From positions 2,568,970 to 2,632,969 of the forward strand of contig NC_092012.1 of the NCBI RefSeq assembly GCF_042242105.1: a stretch of 64,000 nt of DNA, in the 5' to 3' direction. Shown here piece after piece: positions 12,363 to 30,390 of the stretch (position 1 is its first letter; each line of letters begins with the position of its first letter). The DNA comes from Pempheris klunzingeri (lineage: Eukaryota; Chordata; Actinopteri; Acropomatiformes; Pempheridae). Both the position numbers and the translations under genes were made by a program. The notes under the pieces were generated by a model. It was not told the origin of the DNA, made no database searches, and saw only the letters and a program-made list of their open reading frames with translations.

Positions 12363-13121
12363 AAAAACAAAAGAAGTTCTCCTTTAAAAAAACAAAAAAG
12401 GTTCAACATTGTGTGATTGGACTTTACAGAGACACATGATTAACTTACACAGTACATCCTGTTGACAATTAATGAATGACTGAAACTGAAGCAGGTCTTT
12501 ACCAGGAAAGCTACTGGGATAATGAGAACATGGCAGCTGAACCCACATGAACTGACTGACTGATCTTATAATGCCTCTGGACCAACCACACCTTGCTGCG
12601 CGCTCAGCACGGTGCGCCACACACAAAAGTTACAAACTATGAGACAGAAATCAAAGTTCAATAAAAACCTGCCTATGAGACAGAGGGGATAGTCACCATA
12701 CTGTACACTTTCTACAATATCCATGTCCATTATGAATATAACAAGTGCATTCACTTAAAGGAATAGTTGAACTTAAAACAAAATCTCGTTTTTCACTTAA
12801 AATACGGCCAAAAGTTTTACAGAAACGATGAGGACAAACTCCTGAAGTTAACTTTTAGCGTGGGGTGCAGATTAAATGCCAGAGAAATGTACTGGGTGAG
12901 TAAACTTCTGCTTAAATGTACTTTGTATTTATAAAAAGAACTCAAATTACACTAGAAACTTAACAAACACAACTTAAGTGAATAACAGAGATTTGTTTTA
13001 GGACAACAGCACCCTCTAGTAACGTTCGTTCGGATTCTTAACTTTTCAGCAATTTTTTTTGTTTGTTTTTAAATTACTGTACTTCTTTTACATCAACACA
13101 ACAGTTGATTAGCGAGTCGTC

Positions 13122-13127
13122 TTTATT
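13122..13127 (-). terminator. kmt5b: Candidate proximal polyadenylation signal of kmt5b
   Basis: Forward TTTATT (AATAAA on the minus strand) occurs about 35 bp downstream of the kmt5b stop codon. A longer 3' UTR with distal sites cannot be excluded. Confidence 0.45.
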
Positions 13128-13161
13128 TACAGGGGAAGGTGGGCCTGACGAGCTCCACAGC

Positions 13162-18430
<5,269 letters not shown>

Positions 18431-18519
18431 GCCCACAAGCCCCCTGGTCCAGTTGCATTTAGTCTCCGAGATGAAGAAACACTCTTGCGTGGGGAAGACT
18501 GGGGTCTACAGTTTGAAAC
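18431..18519 (-). other. kmt5b: 5' UTR part of the first coding exon of kmt5b
   Basis: On the minus strand TTTGTTTTCAG precedes position 18519 and is a strong splice acceptor upstream of the start codon. The exon therefore carries 89 nt of 5' UTR before ATG at 18430. Confidence 0.75.
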
Positions 18520-20417
18520 CTGAAAACAAAGCAGAAACAACACACAGTATGAGATGCACAGCCAGGATGTAGCAGGTGGATTTGTTGTTAGCTCAAAGAC
18601 TGCCAATACAAAAATAAACAGAAAAAAACTCATACAACTAAAAAGCTGTATTCTCCTTGTACCTGAGAATGAATTAAGACTCTTTATTCGTTGCCCTGTT
18701 TACACTTCACGCTACATTGATTGTGATCATAAGCTTTAAACATAAATATGGCACTGGGATACAATCACTCAAGACATGATCAGGTGTGTAGCGGAGTGAA
18801 TGCTTGAAATGTGTGGTCTGGCCGCTTTGCAGGTTTGTCCAAAACAACCTGGACAAGGTTGCCCATCGGCTTGCAAATACTCTGCAACCATCAAAACCTT
18901 CGACTGGCAGCTGCTGAAGTGCAAACTGTGTCCAGCATCAGTCAGCTCACCAACCAGAGGCGGCTGGTGTTGTTTACACTATGGTGGGGCAAAGACACAG
19001 AGGGAAGCAGTGTTGGTGAAACTAGTCTAAAATGATCCTGCAGCGCCGCTCAGTGGTAACCCCAAATAACGCACTGGCTTACTGTCAAGTGCAACAGTAA
19101 CGTCTTTGGTTCATCCGTATATCTAAAGTATCGCTTTCATAATTTATGGATCATATAATCACCTCACTTCACGTCCACCTTTATAGTTGCATAATCACGT
19201 GGTGCAGCGTGAACGCTCCTATCGTCCCGGTAATGTGGCATTCACACCGAAAATGCGTCGCAAAGAGCATCATCTTATTTGCAACCGATGCATAAAATGC
19301 TTGGCGTTATTTAGCCCAGAGGCTAACGCTAGCCACGGTTAAAACACAGCACGCCACGGGGATCGGGGGCGGCCGTGGAAACCCGGAAGGCCACACCGAC
19401 AGCTGGGGCCGAGATTGTATCGGAGTTATCAATACAGCTTGCATTGTTTGCTAACTGTCGTCTCTCCACCCATACAGCCAGCGTTAGCATGGAGCTAACC
19501 ACCAACGGCGACGCCAGGGAGATGTTCGGCCGTGGTGGCTAGCTTGCAGCAAACGCCGGCGTTGTGCCATGACCGTTTCAAAACCAGCCAGTTGACCAAA
19601 CCTCAGAAACACTAGCAGTTAACTTGTACTTCAACACAAAACCCGGAACATTACCATTATATTCTAATGATGTGAATATTTAATGATAGTATTACAGGAG
19701 AATGCAGTCACTCATGCACACTTATGCATCCAAGCTGCCAGCAGTCACAACACAAAACCCCCTTGTGACTAACTTAATAACACTTATTAAAACTCACAGT
19801 ATTCAGAGTACAAAATCGTGGTGAATTATCCGACATTACCGCACTTCTTACTTTGTGTTAGCTAGCAACTGATGCCAGCTAGCATCAAACTAAACTTCAG
19901 CAGGCTGCTAACTTAGCTTCGTTAGCTCAGCCAAGGCAACACCACAACAGTCAATACAAACACAATGTCGTTACCTCTTCTCCCGTTCACTTACATGCGC
20001 ATCAAGTATTTGACGACAATAGCAAACAGCTGTATTTGCACACATGTCCCAGTAAATAAGGAGCTAACGTTATGCTAACTGACTGCAACACACTGGAGGA
20101 GAGCAGCTAGCTAGCTAGCTAGCTAACGCTGGCTAACATACACTGCGTTAGCTTTGGTTGTTTGATGTACGGAAGCCATTAGCTAGCTTAACAGGATAAA
20201 TCTATAATTTGGAAGCGAATTAAAAGTTAGTTTGAGTGCCGATAGGTCAACAGATACGATGAACAGTCGCCACCACAGCCAGCGGCTCAGTGCAGGTAGC
20301 TAATGTTATTTATCATGATAGCTAGCAGTTAAATAGCAGTGAGCTCCGTTCACGCGTTGGGAGCGTTAAATGTCTCCAGTCGACAACAGAAACGGAACAA
20401 ACACAGCGTTTACTCAC

Positions 20418-20600
20418 CAGGTGGCTCCGCGAAACAACGGCGAAATAAAACACTACTCATCAAACTAATCCACATTTGGCACGACACCCTAAACGAAAAT
20501 ATCACAGGAAACACATTTTTTTTTTTTTTTTTTGGGAAATTAACATTAAAATTCAAGATGGCGGCCTAGCACCGGAGCGAGAGCGAGAGAAGGGCGCAGC
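20418..20600 (-). promoter_or_regulatory. kmt5b: Candidate non-coding exon 1 and promoter of kmt5b
   Basis: On the minus strand CACCTG|GTGAGTAAACG at 20418 is a near-perfect splice donor. About 140 bp upstream lies GGCCGCCATCTTG (forward CAAGATGGCGGCC, about 20555-20567), the YY1 motif often placed at transcription start sites. The surroundings are GC-rich with CGAGAGCGAGAG. I infer that transcription starts near 20570 and splices to 18519. Confidence 0.6.
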
Positions 20601-22019
20601 ACAGCCGTCCAAGAGAAAGTAGATCCAGGCAAATACGCACCCGTTCTCCTCCGTCGGGACCGAAAGGAGCCACGGCGCCCGAAAAATCAGCCTGAAACTC
20701 AAAAAACGAACATTGTTGGAGACTTTTTTCTAATTTTTAAAAGAAGATGTCGAAAATCCCCATCTTAGTGTGTGCCAGTACTTGTCGGATGTACACAAAA
20801 GTAGTGCTGCATAAACAAACCCCTCCACTGAAGGATCCAGAGGACGGACAGCGGTGGGTTCTACCCGCTGGACCCGCACAGAACCCCTCTAGAACCCTGC
20901 TAGAACATACATCCAGACCTGACACTTTATGACATGTTCTCCCATTGACGTCCCCTCCCTTCCCTTCCCTTCCCTTCACTCATCTCTTGTTAATGCAGGC
21001 AGTGGAGGCTGAGAACAGGCTGGTTCTACTACTGCAGAACCTCACTGTGTTAGCATGTAGCCGAAGCTAACTGTTCCATTAAAACTGATTTATCCTTAAT
21101 TGCATTTAAAATAGTTAATTAAAAGTTAATACCCATCAGTCTGGGATCATTATGAGATATTTATTTCCACCAGTTCTAATTAATGAATGATAGTGTTTGG
21201 ACATTATTGCTTCAAGACTTTGTATTTTTATTAATTTTATTTATTTAATCTTTATTTAGTCCGTTTATTTCATTTATTATGAGTAACCCATTGAAATTAA
21301 GATCTCTTTCACAAGAGAGAACAAGCAACATTCACAAAAACACACAGAACAAAACACAAAACATATTTAGACAATAAAAAATTAAACTATAACAATAAAT
21401 AATGAGTCGGTTACATGAAGCAGATCAACAAAGACATCAGGTAATAAGGTTTTTAATTTATCTAACGGTGATGAGTGACTCCAGTTTGAGGGCAGGTTTA
21501 TTTAAAAAGGTGCATAAGACCTGAACCCAGTTCTGCTAACGTTAGTGAACAACACTGGATCAAGTGCTGAGGTTAGTGGATTAATAAATAAAAATAAAAT
21601 TATTATTACGTGATGGTGTTGTTATAAGTCCACTTTAATATTATCCATTATGTGACTATTTTAATTTATCATGCAGTTTGCTGATCAGACAGATAAGAAA
21701 TAAGATATTTTGTCCTTGTCCTCTATTTTATTAATATTACCTCATTCATGTCACATGGGCTGTGGTCGTCTTGCTATTTGTTCGATCTAGAGTCATTATG
21801 AAATACATAAAAGCCTCTAAAATGTATTTTTATAATAATACATGGAGTCAGTTTGCCGACTATTCATATTTAATAGGTTTTCAGACGCATGTGTCATTTA
21901 AAATAGGCCATTATAATTATACTCTCCTGAATGCACCACAGTTAAATCATGCAAACCTTAAATATAATCAGAGTTAATGTTGCAGTCACCAAGATGAACA
22001 TTAAATGAGAGATTCTGTA

Positions 22020-22750
22020 TTTTCTTTAAACCTGTTTTTACATATTTTGGAGTCTAAATGATAAAGTACATCCACTAAACGTGCTTTTTTTGCCACTGAC
22101 AGGAGCAGATTGTTATTCCAAGTGTCTGATAACATACACCGAAGTCAAACACCAAAGATACACAATAATACAAACAAACTAATCGATCGAGGCAGCGGTA
22201 GACCAGCAACTCCCATGTTCTTCAAGGTAAAATGACTGTTTTTGTGAATGGAGTCTGGTGTGTTTGCAGAGAGCATAATGACAGCATTATGGAAAGGATC
22301 CCTACAGAGAGAGACCTGGAAGATCCTTTTAGTTTAACCACAAACAGCCGTTTTATTGCTCTCTTTAAACACACCAGACTCCATTCACGAAAACAGCAAT
22401 TCTACCTCACTGAACCCAGGAGTTGCTGATCTATCGCTGCCACGATTGATTGGTTAGTTTGTGTTACTGTATGACTTTGGTGTGTTTAAGAGTTAGTTCG
22501 GATCGGAACCAACGTGTTAAAACGCAAAAGTCACAGCAACTAGACCAGCAACTCCTGTGTGTCACCCTGGAAGTAAAATCCCTGTTTTTGTGAATGGAGT
22601 CTGGTGTGTGCGCAGAGAGCGATATAACGGCTGTTTGTGGTTAAACCAAAAGGATCTTCCAGGTCTCTCTCTGTAGGGATCCTTTCCATAATGCTGTCAC
22701 ATATTTAGAATAACAATCTGAGCCTGTCAGTGGCTAAAACAAGCACTTTT
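22020..22750. mobile_element. Foldback repeat, long form, copy 4
   Basis: It begins with CTTTAAACCTG and ACATATTTTGGAGTCT. It has both inner arms (CACACCAGACTCCATTCACG and GTGAATGGAGTCTGGTGTG), each also present in an extra inverted half at 22225-22265. It ends with CTGAGCCTGTCAGTGGC and AAGCACTTTTAGTGG. The left half is rearranged: an inner arm is nested between 22170 and 22290. It is non-coding. Confidence 0.75.
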
Positions 22751-22984
22751 AGTGGTCTTTGGTGGTGGTGTGTCTTTGGTATTGTCCAAAAACAGCGATC
22801 AATACCTTTATCACACCTGTTAGTGATGTGTGAAGATACACTGAGGCTGTTGTAAAGAGAGAAAAGGTGTGATAGTCTGTTCATTGATATCTGTGGATTG
22901 ATGTAATATGAACCTCTCCTTGAAAACTTCTTTAAAATCTTTTAAAGAGAGAATCATCTTCACACCTGCTGCAACTAGTGGACA

Positions 22985-23889
22985 TGTTTAATTCCTGTTT
23001 TTCAAAATCTGGTCCTTATTTGCACATATTTTGGTGTCTTAGTGATCAGACTCCATTGATAAAAACAGCGATTGACCTGACTCGATCAAAGTAGGTCCAC
23101 TAAAAGTGCTTGTTTTAGCCACTGACAGGCTCAGATTGTTATTCTAAGTGTGTGACAGCATTATGGAAAGGATCCCTACAGAGAGAGACCTGGAAGATCC
23201 TTTTGGTTTAACCACAAACAGCCGTTATATCGCTCTCTGCACACACACCAGACTCCATTCACAAAAACAGGGATTTTACTTCCAGGGTGACACACAGGAG
23301 TTGCTGGTCTAGTTGCTGTGACTTTTGCGTTTTAACACGTTGGTTCCGATCCGAACTAACTCTTAAACACACCAAAGTCATACAGTAACACAAACTAACC
23401 AATCAATCGTGGCAGCGATAGTACTCCTGGGTTCAGTGAGGTAGAATTACTGTTTTCGTGAATGGAGTCTGGTGTGTGTGTGCAGAGCGTGATACAACGG
23501 CTGTTTGTGGTCAAACCAAAAGGATCTTCAGGTCTCTCTCTGTAGGGATCCTTTCCATAATGTTGTCACATATTTAGAATAACAATCTGAGCCTGTCAGT
23601 GGTTAAAACAAGCACTTTTAGTGGACCTACTTTGATTTAAGTTGCCCCAAAGGATCACATGACAGATATTGCACCCTATTTTGGCGGCACTCGTCGACCA
23701 ATTCCAACACTTTTTGTACCTGCCAGTCTTGTGGACACCAAAATATGTAAAAAATAAAAAAAAATGGGGCCCAGGTTTAAAGATACTTCAGTTATTCAGT
23801 CTATGCTATCATGTTGGACACTTGGGTCTGATGGAAAGAGTTGTTGAAGCAGGATTTACAGTTTTATGTATATTATGGATTCAACATGC
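22985..23889. mobile_element. Foldback repeat, long form, copy 5 (inverted relative to copy 3)
   Basis: Its right half, through CAAAATATGTAAAAAA, GGGGCCCAGGTTTAAAGATA and TTATGGATTCAACATG, is the reverse complement of 11494-11760. By eye the two copies are nearly identical, including flanking DNA outside the apparent terminal arms, so the real element boundary is wider than the palindrome. No ORF of transposase type is present. Confidence 0.8.
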
Positions 23890-24205
23890 AGCAACTCCTG
23901 GGTTCAGTGAGGTAGAATTAATGTTTTTGTCATTGGAGTCTGGTGTGTTTGCAGAGAACGATATAACTGCTAATTGACCTGGAAGATCCTTTTGGTTTAA
24001 CCACAAACAGCCGTTATATCGTTCTCTGCAAAACACACCAGACTCCATTGACAAAAACAGTGATTTTACCTCACAGAACACAGGAGCTGCTGGTCTGCCG
24101 CTGCCTCGTTCACTTAGTTTGTTTGCGTTGAATTCCTGTGTTTTGTCAATGGAGTCTGGTGACTTAAACACCAAAATATGTCTCTAAAAAAATAAAAATA
24201 GGACT
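23889..24205. mobile_element. Foldback repeat, rearranged copy 6
   Basis: This copy abuts copy 5 directly. It starts inside an arm (AGCAACTCCTGGGTTCAGTG) and runs through TGGAGTCTGGTGTG. It then restarts with AGATCCTTTTGGTTTAACCA and CACCAGACTCCATTGAC, and closes with GTCAATGGAGTCTGGTGAC and ACACCAAAATATGTC. The order suggests insertion or recombination between arms. Confidence 0.7.
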
Positions 24206-24829
24206 GAGGTTTTAAAATAACAGAATTACCATTTAGCTGAGCACAATGGACGTGTGTGTTGCAGCAGTGATATTTCCATCAACATCGATATACCTCAGCT
24301 CAAGAAATTTTAGTATCCTGGAGCGCTGCCCAGAAAAACAGCTACAGACGCTTGAACCTGGTGGGCGTCGAAATTCACCTTTCACTGCATATCCCTACTC
24401 TACAGAGTGGTTTACAACGTGTGGGCTGCATCGCCTCCTGCATGCGCGAGGAAGCCAGCTGCCATGGAAACCACCTAAATACCCCCCACCCACCCCCAAC
24501 AAACCCTGACCTTCTCCGCTCGGTTTGAAACGAAGGTGTGAGCTGAGCTGTACGTCTGCCCAGTGGAGTTTTTAATATTCAGCATATGTGTGACGAGGCG
24601 AGTGGAAGTATTATCACTTCGCCGTGGCCTCTTGGTTTTACGTTTAAATGATGGGACAGCCCACTGAGGTGAACCACTCCACACACAAGTCAGTTGGGAT
24701 AATTTGAAGTGGGGTTATATGAGGTGTCCACAGTTGGACGAGGGCTGCAGAAAATGCTATATGTGTGTACATGTATTCTATATTTAAGATCAGACAGCTC
24801 TGATGGGGAACCGAAGTCCTTCTATCCAT

Positions 24830-25185
24830 CTAGGCTCTCTTCAAAGCCACCAGACTCCATTGACAAAAACAGTAATTTTACCTTGCAGGACTTGAGAGTT
24901 GCTGGTCTACCGCTGCCTCCATCAGTTAGTTTCTTTGTGTTATTGTGTGACTTTGGAGTTTTAAAGGGACTACTTCGGACCCAGCCAAATATTTGTGTTA
25001 CACACAATAACTTAAACAAACTTCCCAATCAAGGCTGCAGTAGACCAGCAACTCCAATGTTCTCCAAGGTAAAATTACTGTGTTTATCAATGGAGTCTGG
25101 TTGCTTTTGAAGAGAGCGATATAACGGCTCTTTCTGGTTACAAACAGGATCTTACAGATTTATCTCTTCCGGGATCTTTTCTATC
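24830..25185. mobile_element. Foldback repeat, short form, copy 7
   Basis: The left arm GCTCTCTTCAAAGCCACCAG is mirrored by CTGGTTGCTTTTGAAGAGAG on the right. The inner blocks GTTGCTGGTCTACCGCTGCC and GCAGTAGACCAGCAACTCC are also mirror images. It has a tail with GGATCTTACAGATTTATCTC. It is non-coding. Confidence 0.78.
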
Positions 25186-25460
25186 CATTTAGGCTCTCTT
25201 CAAAGCCACCAGACTCCATTGACAAAAACAGTAATTTATTTCACCTTGCTGAACACAGGAGTTGCTGGTCTGCCGCTGCCTCGATTGGTTAAATTTCTTG
25301 TTTTAATTTGTGATTTTGGTGTTTTAAGTGGTTGGTCCAGATATGAACAGCGTTAGCTCACAGATCAAAGCAGCAGTAGTACAGAGACCTCCCTGGTTCT
25401 GCGCGGTAAAATTACCGTTTTTGTCAATGGAGTTTGGTGGCTTTGAAGCTAGCAGATAAA
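25186..25460. mobile_element. Foldback repeat, short form, copy 8
   Basis: This copy is head to tail with copy 7: TTTAGGCTCTCTTCAAAGCC starts the left arm and TCAATGGAGTTTGGTGGCTT ends the right arm. The right arm is more diverged (AGTAGTACAGAGACCTCCCT). The two adjacent short copies suggest insertion beside a pre-existing element or local duplication. Confidence 0.75.
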
Positions 25461-26229
25461 GATAGAGAATGGCCTCAGTTCTGTGTCTGACAGCAATATA
25501 AAGCGGTGAAAATGCTGTGAATATAATGTGCACTTTAACAGATGGTGATTTGTTTAGGTAGTTTAGGTAGGTCACTGTAGTTTTTAACAAATATTACTCA
25601 AGTAGGAGGAAACGGTGCATTCATCAGGGACTATTACCAGAGGCGGATTAATCCACAGTTGGTGCTCTAGTGAGCGTTTGGTGTCATACAGTGCAGCCTT
25701 ACTGTGTCAGCTGATGAATACTCTGAACGATTACGTGATGATGATGATGATGACGTCTCACTGTGGCTCACTGATGACTGGCTGTGGTCTTTAAACACTT
25801 TAAACGTTATCTGTCACGGTTAACGGGCGTAACCTGGAGTTTTTCTCTCAGCCCTAAAATACAGGTTTGTGCGTGGAAAACTTTATAATAATATGTACCT
25901 ATGAACGTCATGGCTCATCATAAATAGACTTAAGACTTAAACACACTTCAGTCTACAGAATACAAGATAAAATACCTCAAATTTAAAAACACGAACGCAT
26001 AACACGAAATAACTTGGAGCTGATTTGTTGTACTTTAGCATGACCAAATTACAGTGACAGGATTTACATTTATTCACGTATTTACGTTTAAATTTATAAT
26101 AATATTGTACTTTCTGCTTCACTACATTTATCTGATAGCTTTAGTTACCTTTAACATACAAAACATATGAAGAGTTTATGAAATATGATGTTTTGTTATA
26201 AATTAAACTCACACTCAACAGTACAGCTG

Positions 26230-26520
26230 AAACAACTGGCCAATTAATCAGTTAGTCCATTGACAGAAAATTTATTGGCAACTAAACGACATTTAATGCT
26301 TCCAGCTTCTCAAATGACAGGATATGCTGCTTTTATTTTGAATTATTTTAATAATTGTAGTGTATTTTTTAATAACATTGAGGTTTAGCCTGTTGATTGG
26401 AAACAACAAACATTATGAAGGACTTTTCCAAACCAAACAATCAATGTATTGATGGAGAAAATGATCAGCAGATGAATCCAGAATGAAAATAACCATCAGC
26501 TGCAGTTTGATACTAAACCG
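26230..26520. repeat. Dispersed teleost repeat, diverged
   Basis: It contains GGAGAAAATGATCAGCAGAT and CCAGAATGAAAATAACCATC. The same motifs occur in reverse complement near 41130-41215. They resemble the common percomorph repeat with '..GAAAATAATCGTTAGTTGCAG'. No coding content is visible. Confidence 0.6.
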
Positions 26521-27145
26521 TTCAGAATGAGCTCCAACTTTCATGCTATTAGGTAACATGTTCCTGCAGACCTTTACTTGAAACTGAGTGTTTTTACTGA
26601 ACATGAAACATGAAACATTAAAAAATCCTTATCAAAGCAGTGATGTCAGCATCTTTATTGAAAAGCAGCGTGACAAACATAGACGCCATGTGAACAAACA
26701 TTGCCAGAGATTGGACCATTAACATAAATCACATCAGCTCATAAATATGTTATAGTGGGAACATACAGTATGTTCCGTGTTTTGACTTTGAATTTAATTG
26801 TGTGACTTCATTTTCAAACATTATACAATTTGGTTTATGATTGGAAAATTTTGATTTATGAATAAGTGATTTTGCAAGTAATAACATCAGGTTTATTTTG
26901 GTAGATGGACATTTTTTAAAAAAAAGCCAAACAACAGATTTTTATAGGAAAAGGAAAAATATGAAACAATCTTTTAGTAAATAAATGAGCCGATATCTTT
27001 CTACAACAACAAAGACCAAAATAAATGAAAAAATCCTCTGGGTTCACATGATAAAATTAACTTTCCACTATTTTATATTTTATTATATAATACAGCTCCT
27101 CACTCTGAGTGTACATGTTGTTATATATTATTAGTAGTAGTAGTG

Positions 27146-27147
<2 letters not shown>

Positions 27148-27183
<36 letters not shown>
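27148..27183. repeat. (ATT)n microsatellite
   Basis: About 12 ATT units are followed by imperfect ATTACT units, next to a GTA-rich stretch. It lies about 500 bp upstream of the pole3 start codon. Confidence 0.95.
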
Positions 27184-27188
<5 letters not shown>

Positions 27189-27229
27189 TACTATGTGTTT
27201 GAAGTTTATTCTTATTCTTTTGGAGCTGT

Positions 27230-27288
27230 GTGTAACAAAAAGCAATTTCCCCCTGGGGATTATTAAAGTAATTCTGATTCTGATTTTA
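27230..27288 (+). mobile_element. LINE/SINE 3' tail ending in ATTCTG repeats
   Basis: TTTCCCCCTGGGGATTATTAAAG followed by ATTCTGATTCTGATTTT is typical of a fish retroelement 3' end with a short tail repeat. A copy in the opposite orientation is at 63.36 kb. Only the tail is present. Confidence 0.5.
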
Positions 27289-27330
27289 TATTTTATCTGG
27301 TTATTTCCTGTGTTGATTACGTAACCGTGG

Positions 27331-27350
27331 ACGTGCGTCACGCATGCGTC
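27331..27350. promoter_or_regulatory. pole3: NRF1-like palindrome in the pole3 promoter
   Basis: The sequence TGCGTCACGCATGCGTCA contains a GCATGC core flanked by CG steps, resembling the NRF1 site (YGCGCATGCGCR) with one changed base on each side. It lies about 330 bp upstream of the pole3 ATG in a CG-containing stretch. Confidence 0.45.
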
Positions 27351-27670
27351 AGAGGTCAGAGTTGAAAGGTGACGGAGGAGGGCTCGTGCTTGGACGGTTC
27401 GCGGGAAACGTCCCAAAACAAATCGGTTCTGGTGTCCACGCGAGCGACTTCAAACACAACCTGAACTTCTTGATCAATCAAACTAATCGACCGGATCGAT
27501 AGCAGCCCGCCAAAAGTGAACATCGCCGTGGAAGTGCTAGTAACTAGTAGAGCTAGTAAGGTTAGCTAGCTGCTGCAGGTAGCCCGGCTAACCGGCTAAC
27601 TGGTTAGCTTCCACCAGCGGGCGGAGAGGAGACCGTGACCGGCGACAGGACTCTGTGAGCGGCGAGAGAA

Positions 27671-30359
27671 ATGGCGGAGAGGCCGGAGGATCTGAACCTG
27701 CCCAACGCGGTGATCACCCGGATCATCAAGGAGGCGGTGAGTGGACAGAGACCAGAACCAGGACCAGGAGGTGTCCACACACAAGGAGTCTGACTCCGGA
27801 TTAAAGTTACTCACTAATACAGAAATAAACAGACAACTACGGAAGAGGATTAGGGCCACGTGTGGGAAAATGAACTCTGTTAAATGTTTCACATGTGGCT
27901 CTAAAGTCTTTACAGACATAAATAGAGATAAACATTTACCTTTTAGTACAAGTGGGTAAAGAGTGGGTGTTTAAATATAAACAGTGAGCTACATTATAGT
28001 CTGTAGTCTATTTAACTGGTCCAAGTGTTTCTTTACCTGCAAACCAAAACAAATGGAGCAAAAGAATAAACACTGAATAGCTCATTTTAATATTTATTCC
28101 TTTGTGTTGTTTGTACTTAAACACCAAGAGGTGGAAGAAAAAGCGTTAACGTTATGTTCGTTACTGATTTATCTCATTTTCTTAATTATTAGAATTGTTA
28201 ATTATTGAATAAACAATAAAAATATTAAATTTACTATAATTTCAGTCCAAGGAAAGCAGAAAATCTCATTTGAGAACCTGGCGGTGTGTCATTTTAGGCA
28301 TTTATACTTGAAAAGTAACTTTTAACGATTAATTAATTATCCAAATAGATGCTGGTTAGTTTTTTCATGACTAATCTTTACAGCTGCAATGCAACAGTGT
28401 AAAAATACTCAATAACAAGACTTCCTTTCATAATGTGACTTAAGTAAACGTAGAAAAGTGTCTCAACATGTCAGGTGAGGTCCCTCCAAAGGGTCATCAG
28501 GTGACACTGAGGGGTCGTCACATGATTAATAGGAGAGAGAAGAGTTCTTATACACATATCTGTGTTGTATTCTTATTGTTTCTTTGATCCCTTTTGGCCT
28601 CAAAGAATTATTTACACGAAAATGTGAGCAGTTTGTAGAAAAGGTCTCCTCAGTGGTTTTTCTCCGCCTGCCTGTGTGTTGTGATAAAATGTCCTGCAGC
28701 TTGGAGATAACTCCTCCGCACCGTTTGTTTTCTCATCAGCTCCCAGATGGGGTGAATGTGTCGAAAGAAGCCAGGAGAGCCATATCCCAAGCTGCCAGCG
28801 TGTTCGTGCTGTACGCGACGTCCTGGTAAGAATAAAAACAGCCCACTTGGATCGTCTGACAGACGAGAATTGATTCACAAAATTCTGCTCGATTCAAGTT
28901 CTGTTGTGATTTCACACATTTGAGACGCCGAGAAAACAGAGTAAGTGTTTTTTCATCTGTTCATCTTCTCAAAGCGCAAACAACTTTGCCATGAAGGCCA
29001 AGCGGAAAACTCTGAACGCAGGAGACGTTTTGGCAGCGATGGAGGAGATGGAGTTCGAACGATTCCTGGAGCCCCTCCGAGAAGCTTTGGAGGGTCAGTG
29101 ACGGTTTCAGGCTTTTAAGGAAATGTGACAAAGAACAAACCGACTTCTGCACTTTAAACCACAACTTAAGTGTTCAGCTGGCTCAAATTACAAAAAAACA
29201 ACACACGTGACATAACGGCTTGTTTCCTACAGGTGAGGACACGTCCTTCCTGAGCCACAGCAGTGTCCTCACTACGTCCAACCTTTAACAGAACAGCTCA
29301 GGTGTTTTTAAACCTGGGCTCTGTTTTTACATTTACACTATTTTCACATATTTTGAGTTTGAAAAGACTGGTGGGTACAGTTTTGGAATTGGTCCAGTAG
29401 ATCACTTCAGCCAGCAGCCGCAAAACAGGCTGTAATTTAATCCTTTGGGGCAACTGCACCTGATAAAAGTAGGTCCACTAAAAATGCTTGTTTTAGCCAC
29501 TGACTCTCTCTCTCTCTCACTCAGAGTGTTATTCTAAGTGTGTGACAGCATCATGGAAAGGATCCCTACAGAGAGAGACCTGGAAGATCCTTTTGGTTTA
29601 ACCACAAACAGCCGTTATAGCGCTCTCTGCACACACACCAGACTCCATTCATAAAAACAGTGATTTTACATCACAGAACACAGGAGTTACTGGTCTACTG
29701 CTGCCTCAATCAGTTAGTTTCTTTGTGTTATTGTGTGACTTTGGAGTTTTAAAGGGACTACTTCAGACCCACCTCAATATTTGTGTTACACACAATAACT
29801 CAAACAAACTTACCAATCAAGTCTGCCGTAGATCAGCAACTCCCATGATCAGCAAAGTAAAATTACTGTTTTTGTCAATGGAGTCTGGATGCTTTTGAAG
29901 AGAGCGACAAACCAGCTGTTTGTGGTTACAAACGGGATCTTACAGATTTATCTCTGCAGGGATCTTTTCAGCGGCTAAAAGAAGCACTTTTGGTGGATGT
30001 AATGAGCCGAGGCACTTGCCCCAAAGGCCGTTCTGCAGCTGCTGGCTGAGGCTGATCTACCGGACCAAATCCTAAAAGTTTTAGCACCTACTGGTCTTTT
30101 TGAAGCCAAATAAAAATAGGCTCCAGCTTACATAATACTGCCGTTATCCTTTTAAATATGCAGTGAGAGACTCTTGCTCTACTGAAGCTGAAGCTCTGAA
30201 AGTTATTTCCTGACTTTAATCTAATTTTAATGATGTTTAATTAACCACAACGTGTTCCTCAACAGTGTACAAGAAGGGCCAGAAAGGAAAGAAGGAGGTG
30301 TCTGAGCAGAAGCGCAAAGATAAAGAGAAGAAGACCGACTCTGAGAACGACAAGAGCCG

Positions 30360-30390
<31 letters not shown>

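Larger units (their letters stand above)
7990..13117. other. Gene-poor interval between ccnb2 and kmt5b
   Basis: No protein-coding exon is supported. The interval contains an 84-bp minisatellite, a G-rich tract and one long foldback element, listed separately. Part of 9.9-13.1 kb could be an extended kmt5b 3' UTR on the minus strand, but a canonical polyadenylation signal lies right after the kmt5b stop, so I leave this open. Confidence 0.5.
20620..27330. other. Intergenic region rich in foldback repeats
   Basis: No coding exon is supported between kmt5b and pole3. A 61-codon frame from 20747 starts ATGTCGAAAATCCCC close to the kmt5b promoter, but it lacks splice or family support. The interval 22.0-25.5 kb is almost entirely foldback repeat copies, and 26.2-26.5 kb is a dispersed teleost repeat. 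The rest is AT-rich with nothing identifiable. Confidence 0.55.

Noticed and set aside
18800-19035. Two overlapping frames of about 75 codons
   Set aside because: They lie in the first kmt5b intron and have no family likeness, and both frames are equally open, which suggests chance.
20747-20932. 61-codon frame starting ATGTCGAAAATCCCC close to the kmt5b promoter
   Set aside because: It is divergent from kmt5b and starts like a gene, but the translation becomes low in character (repeated Pro, Thr) and I see no donor or similarity.
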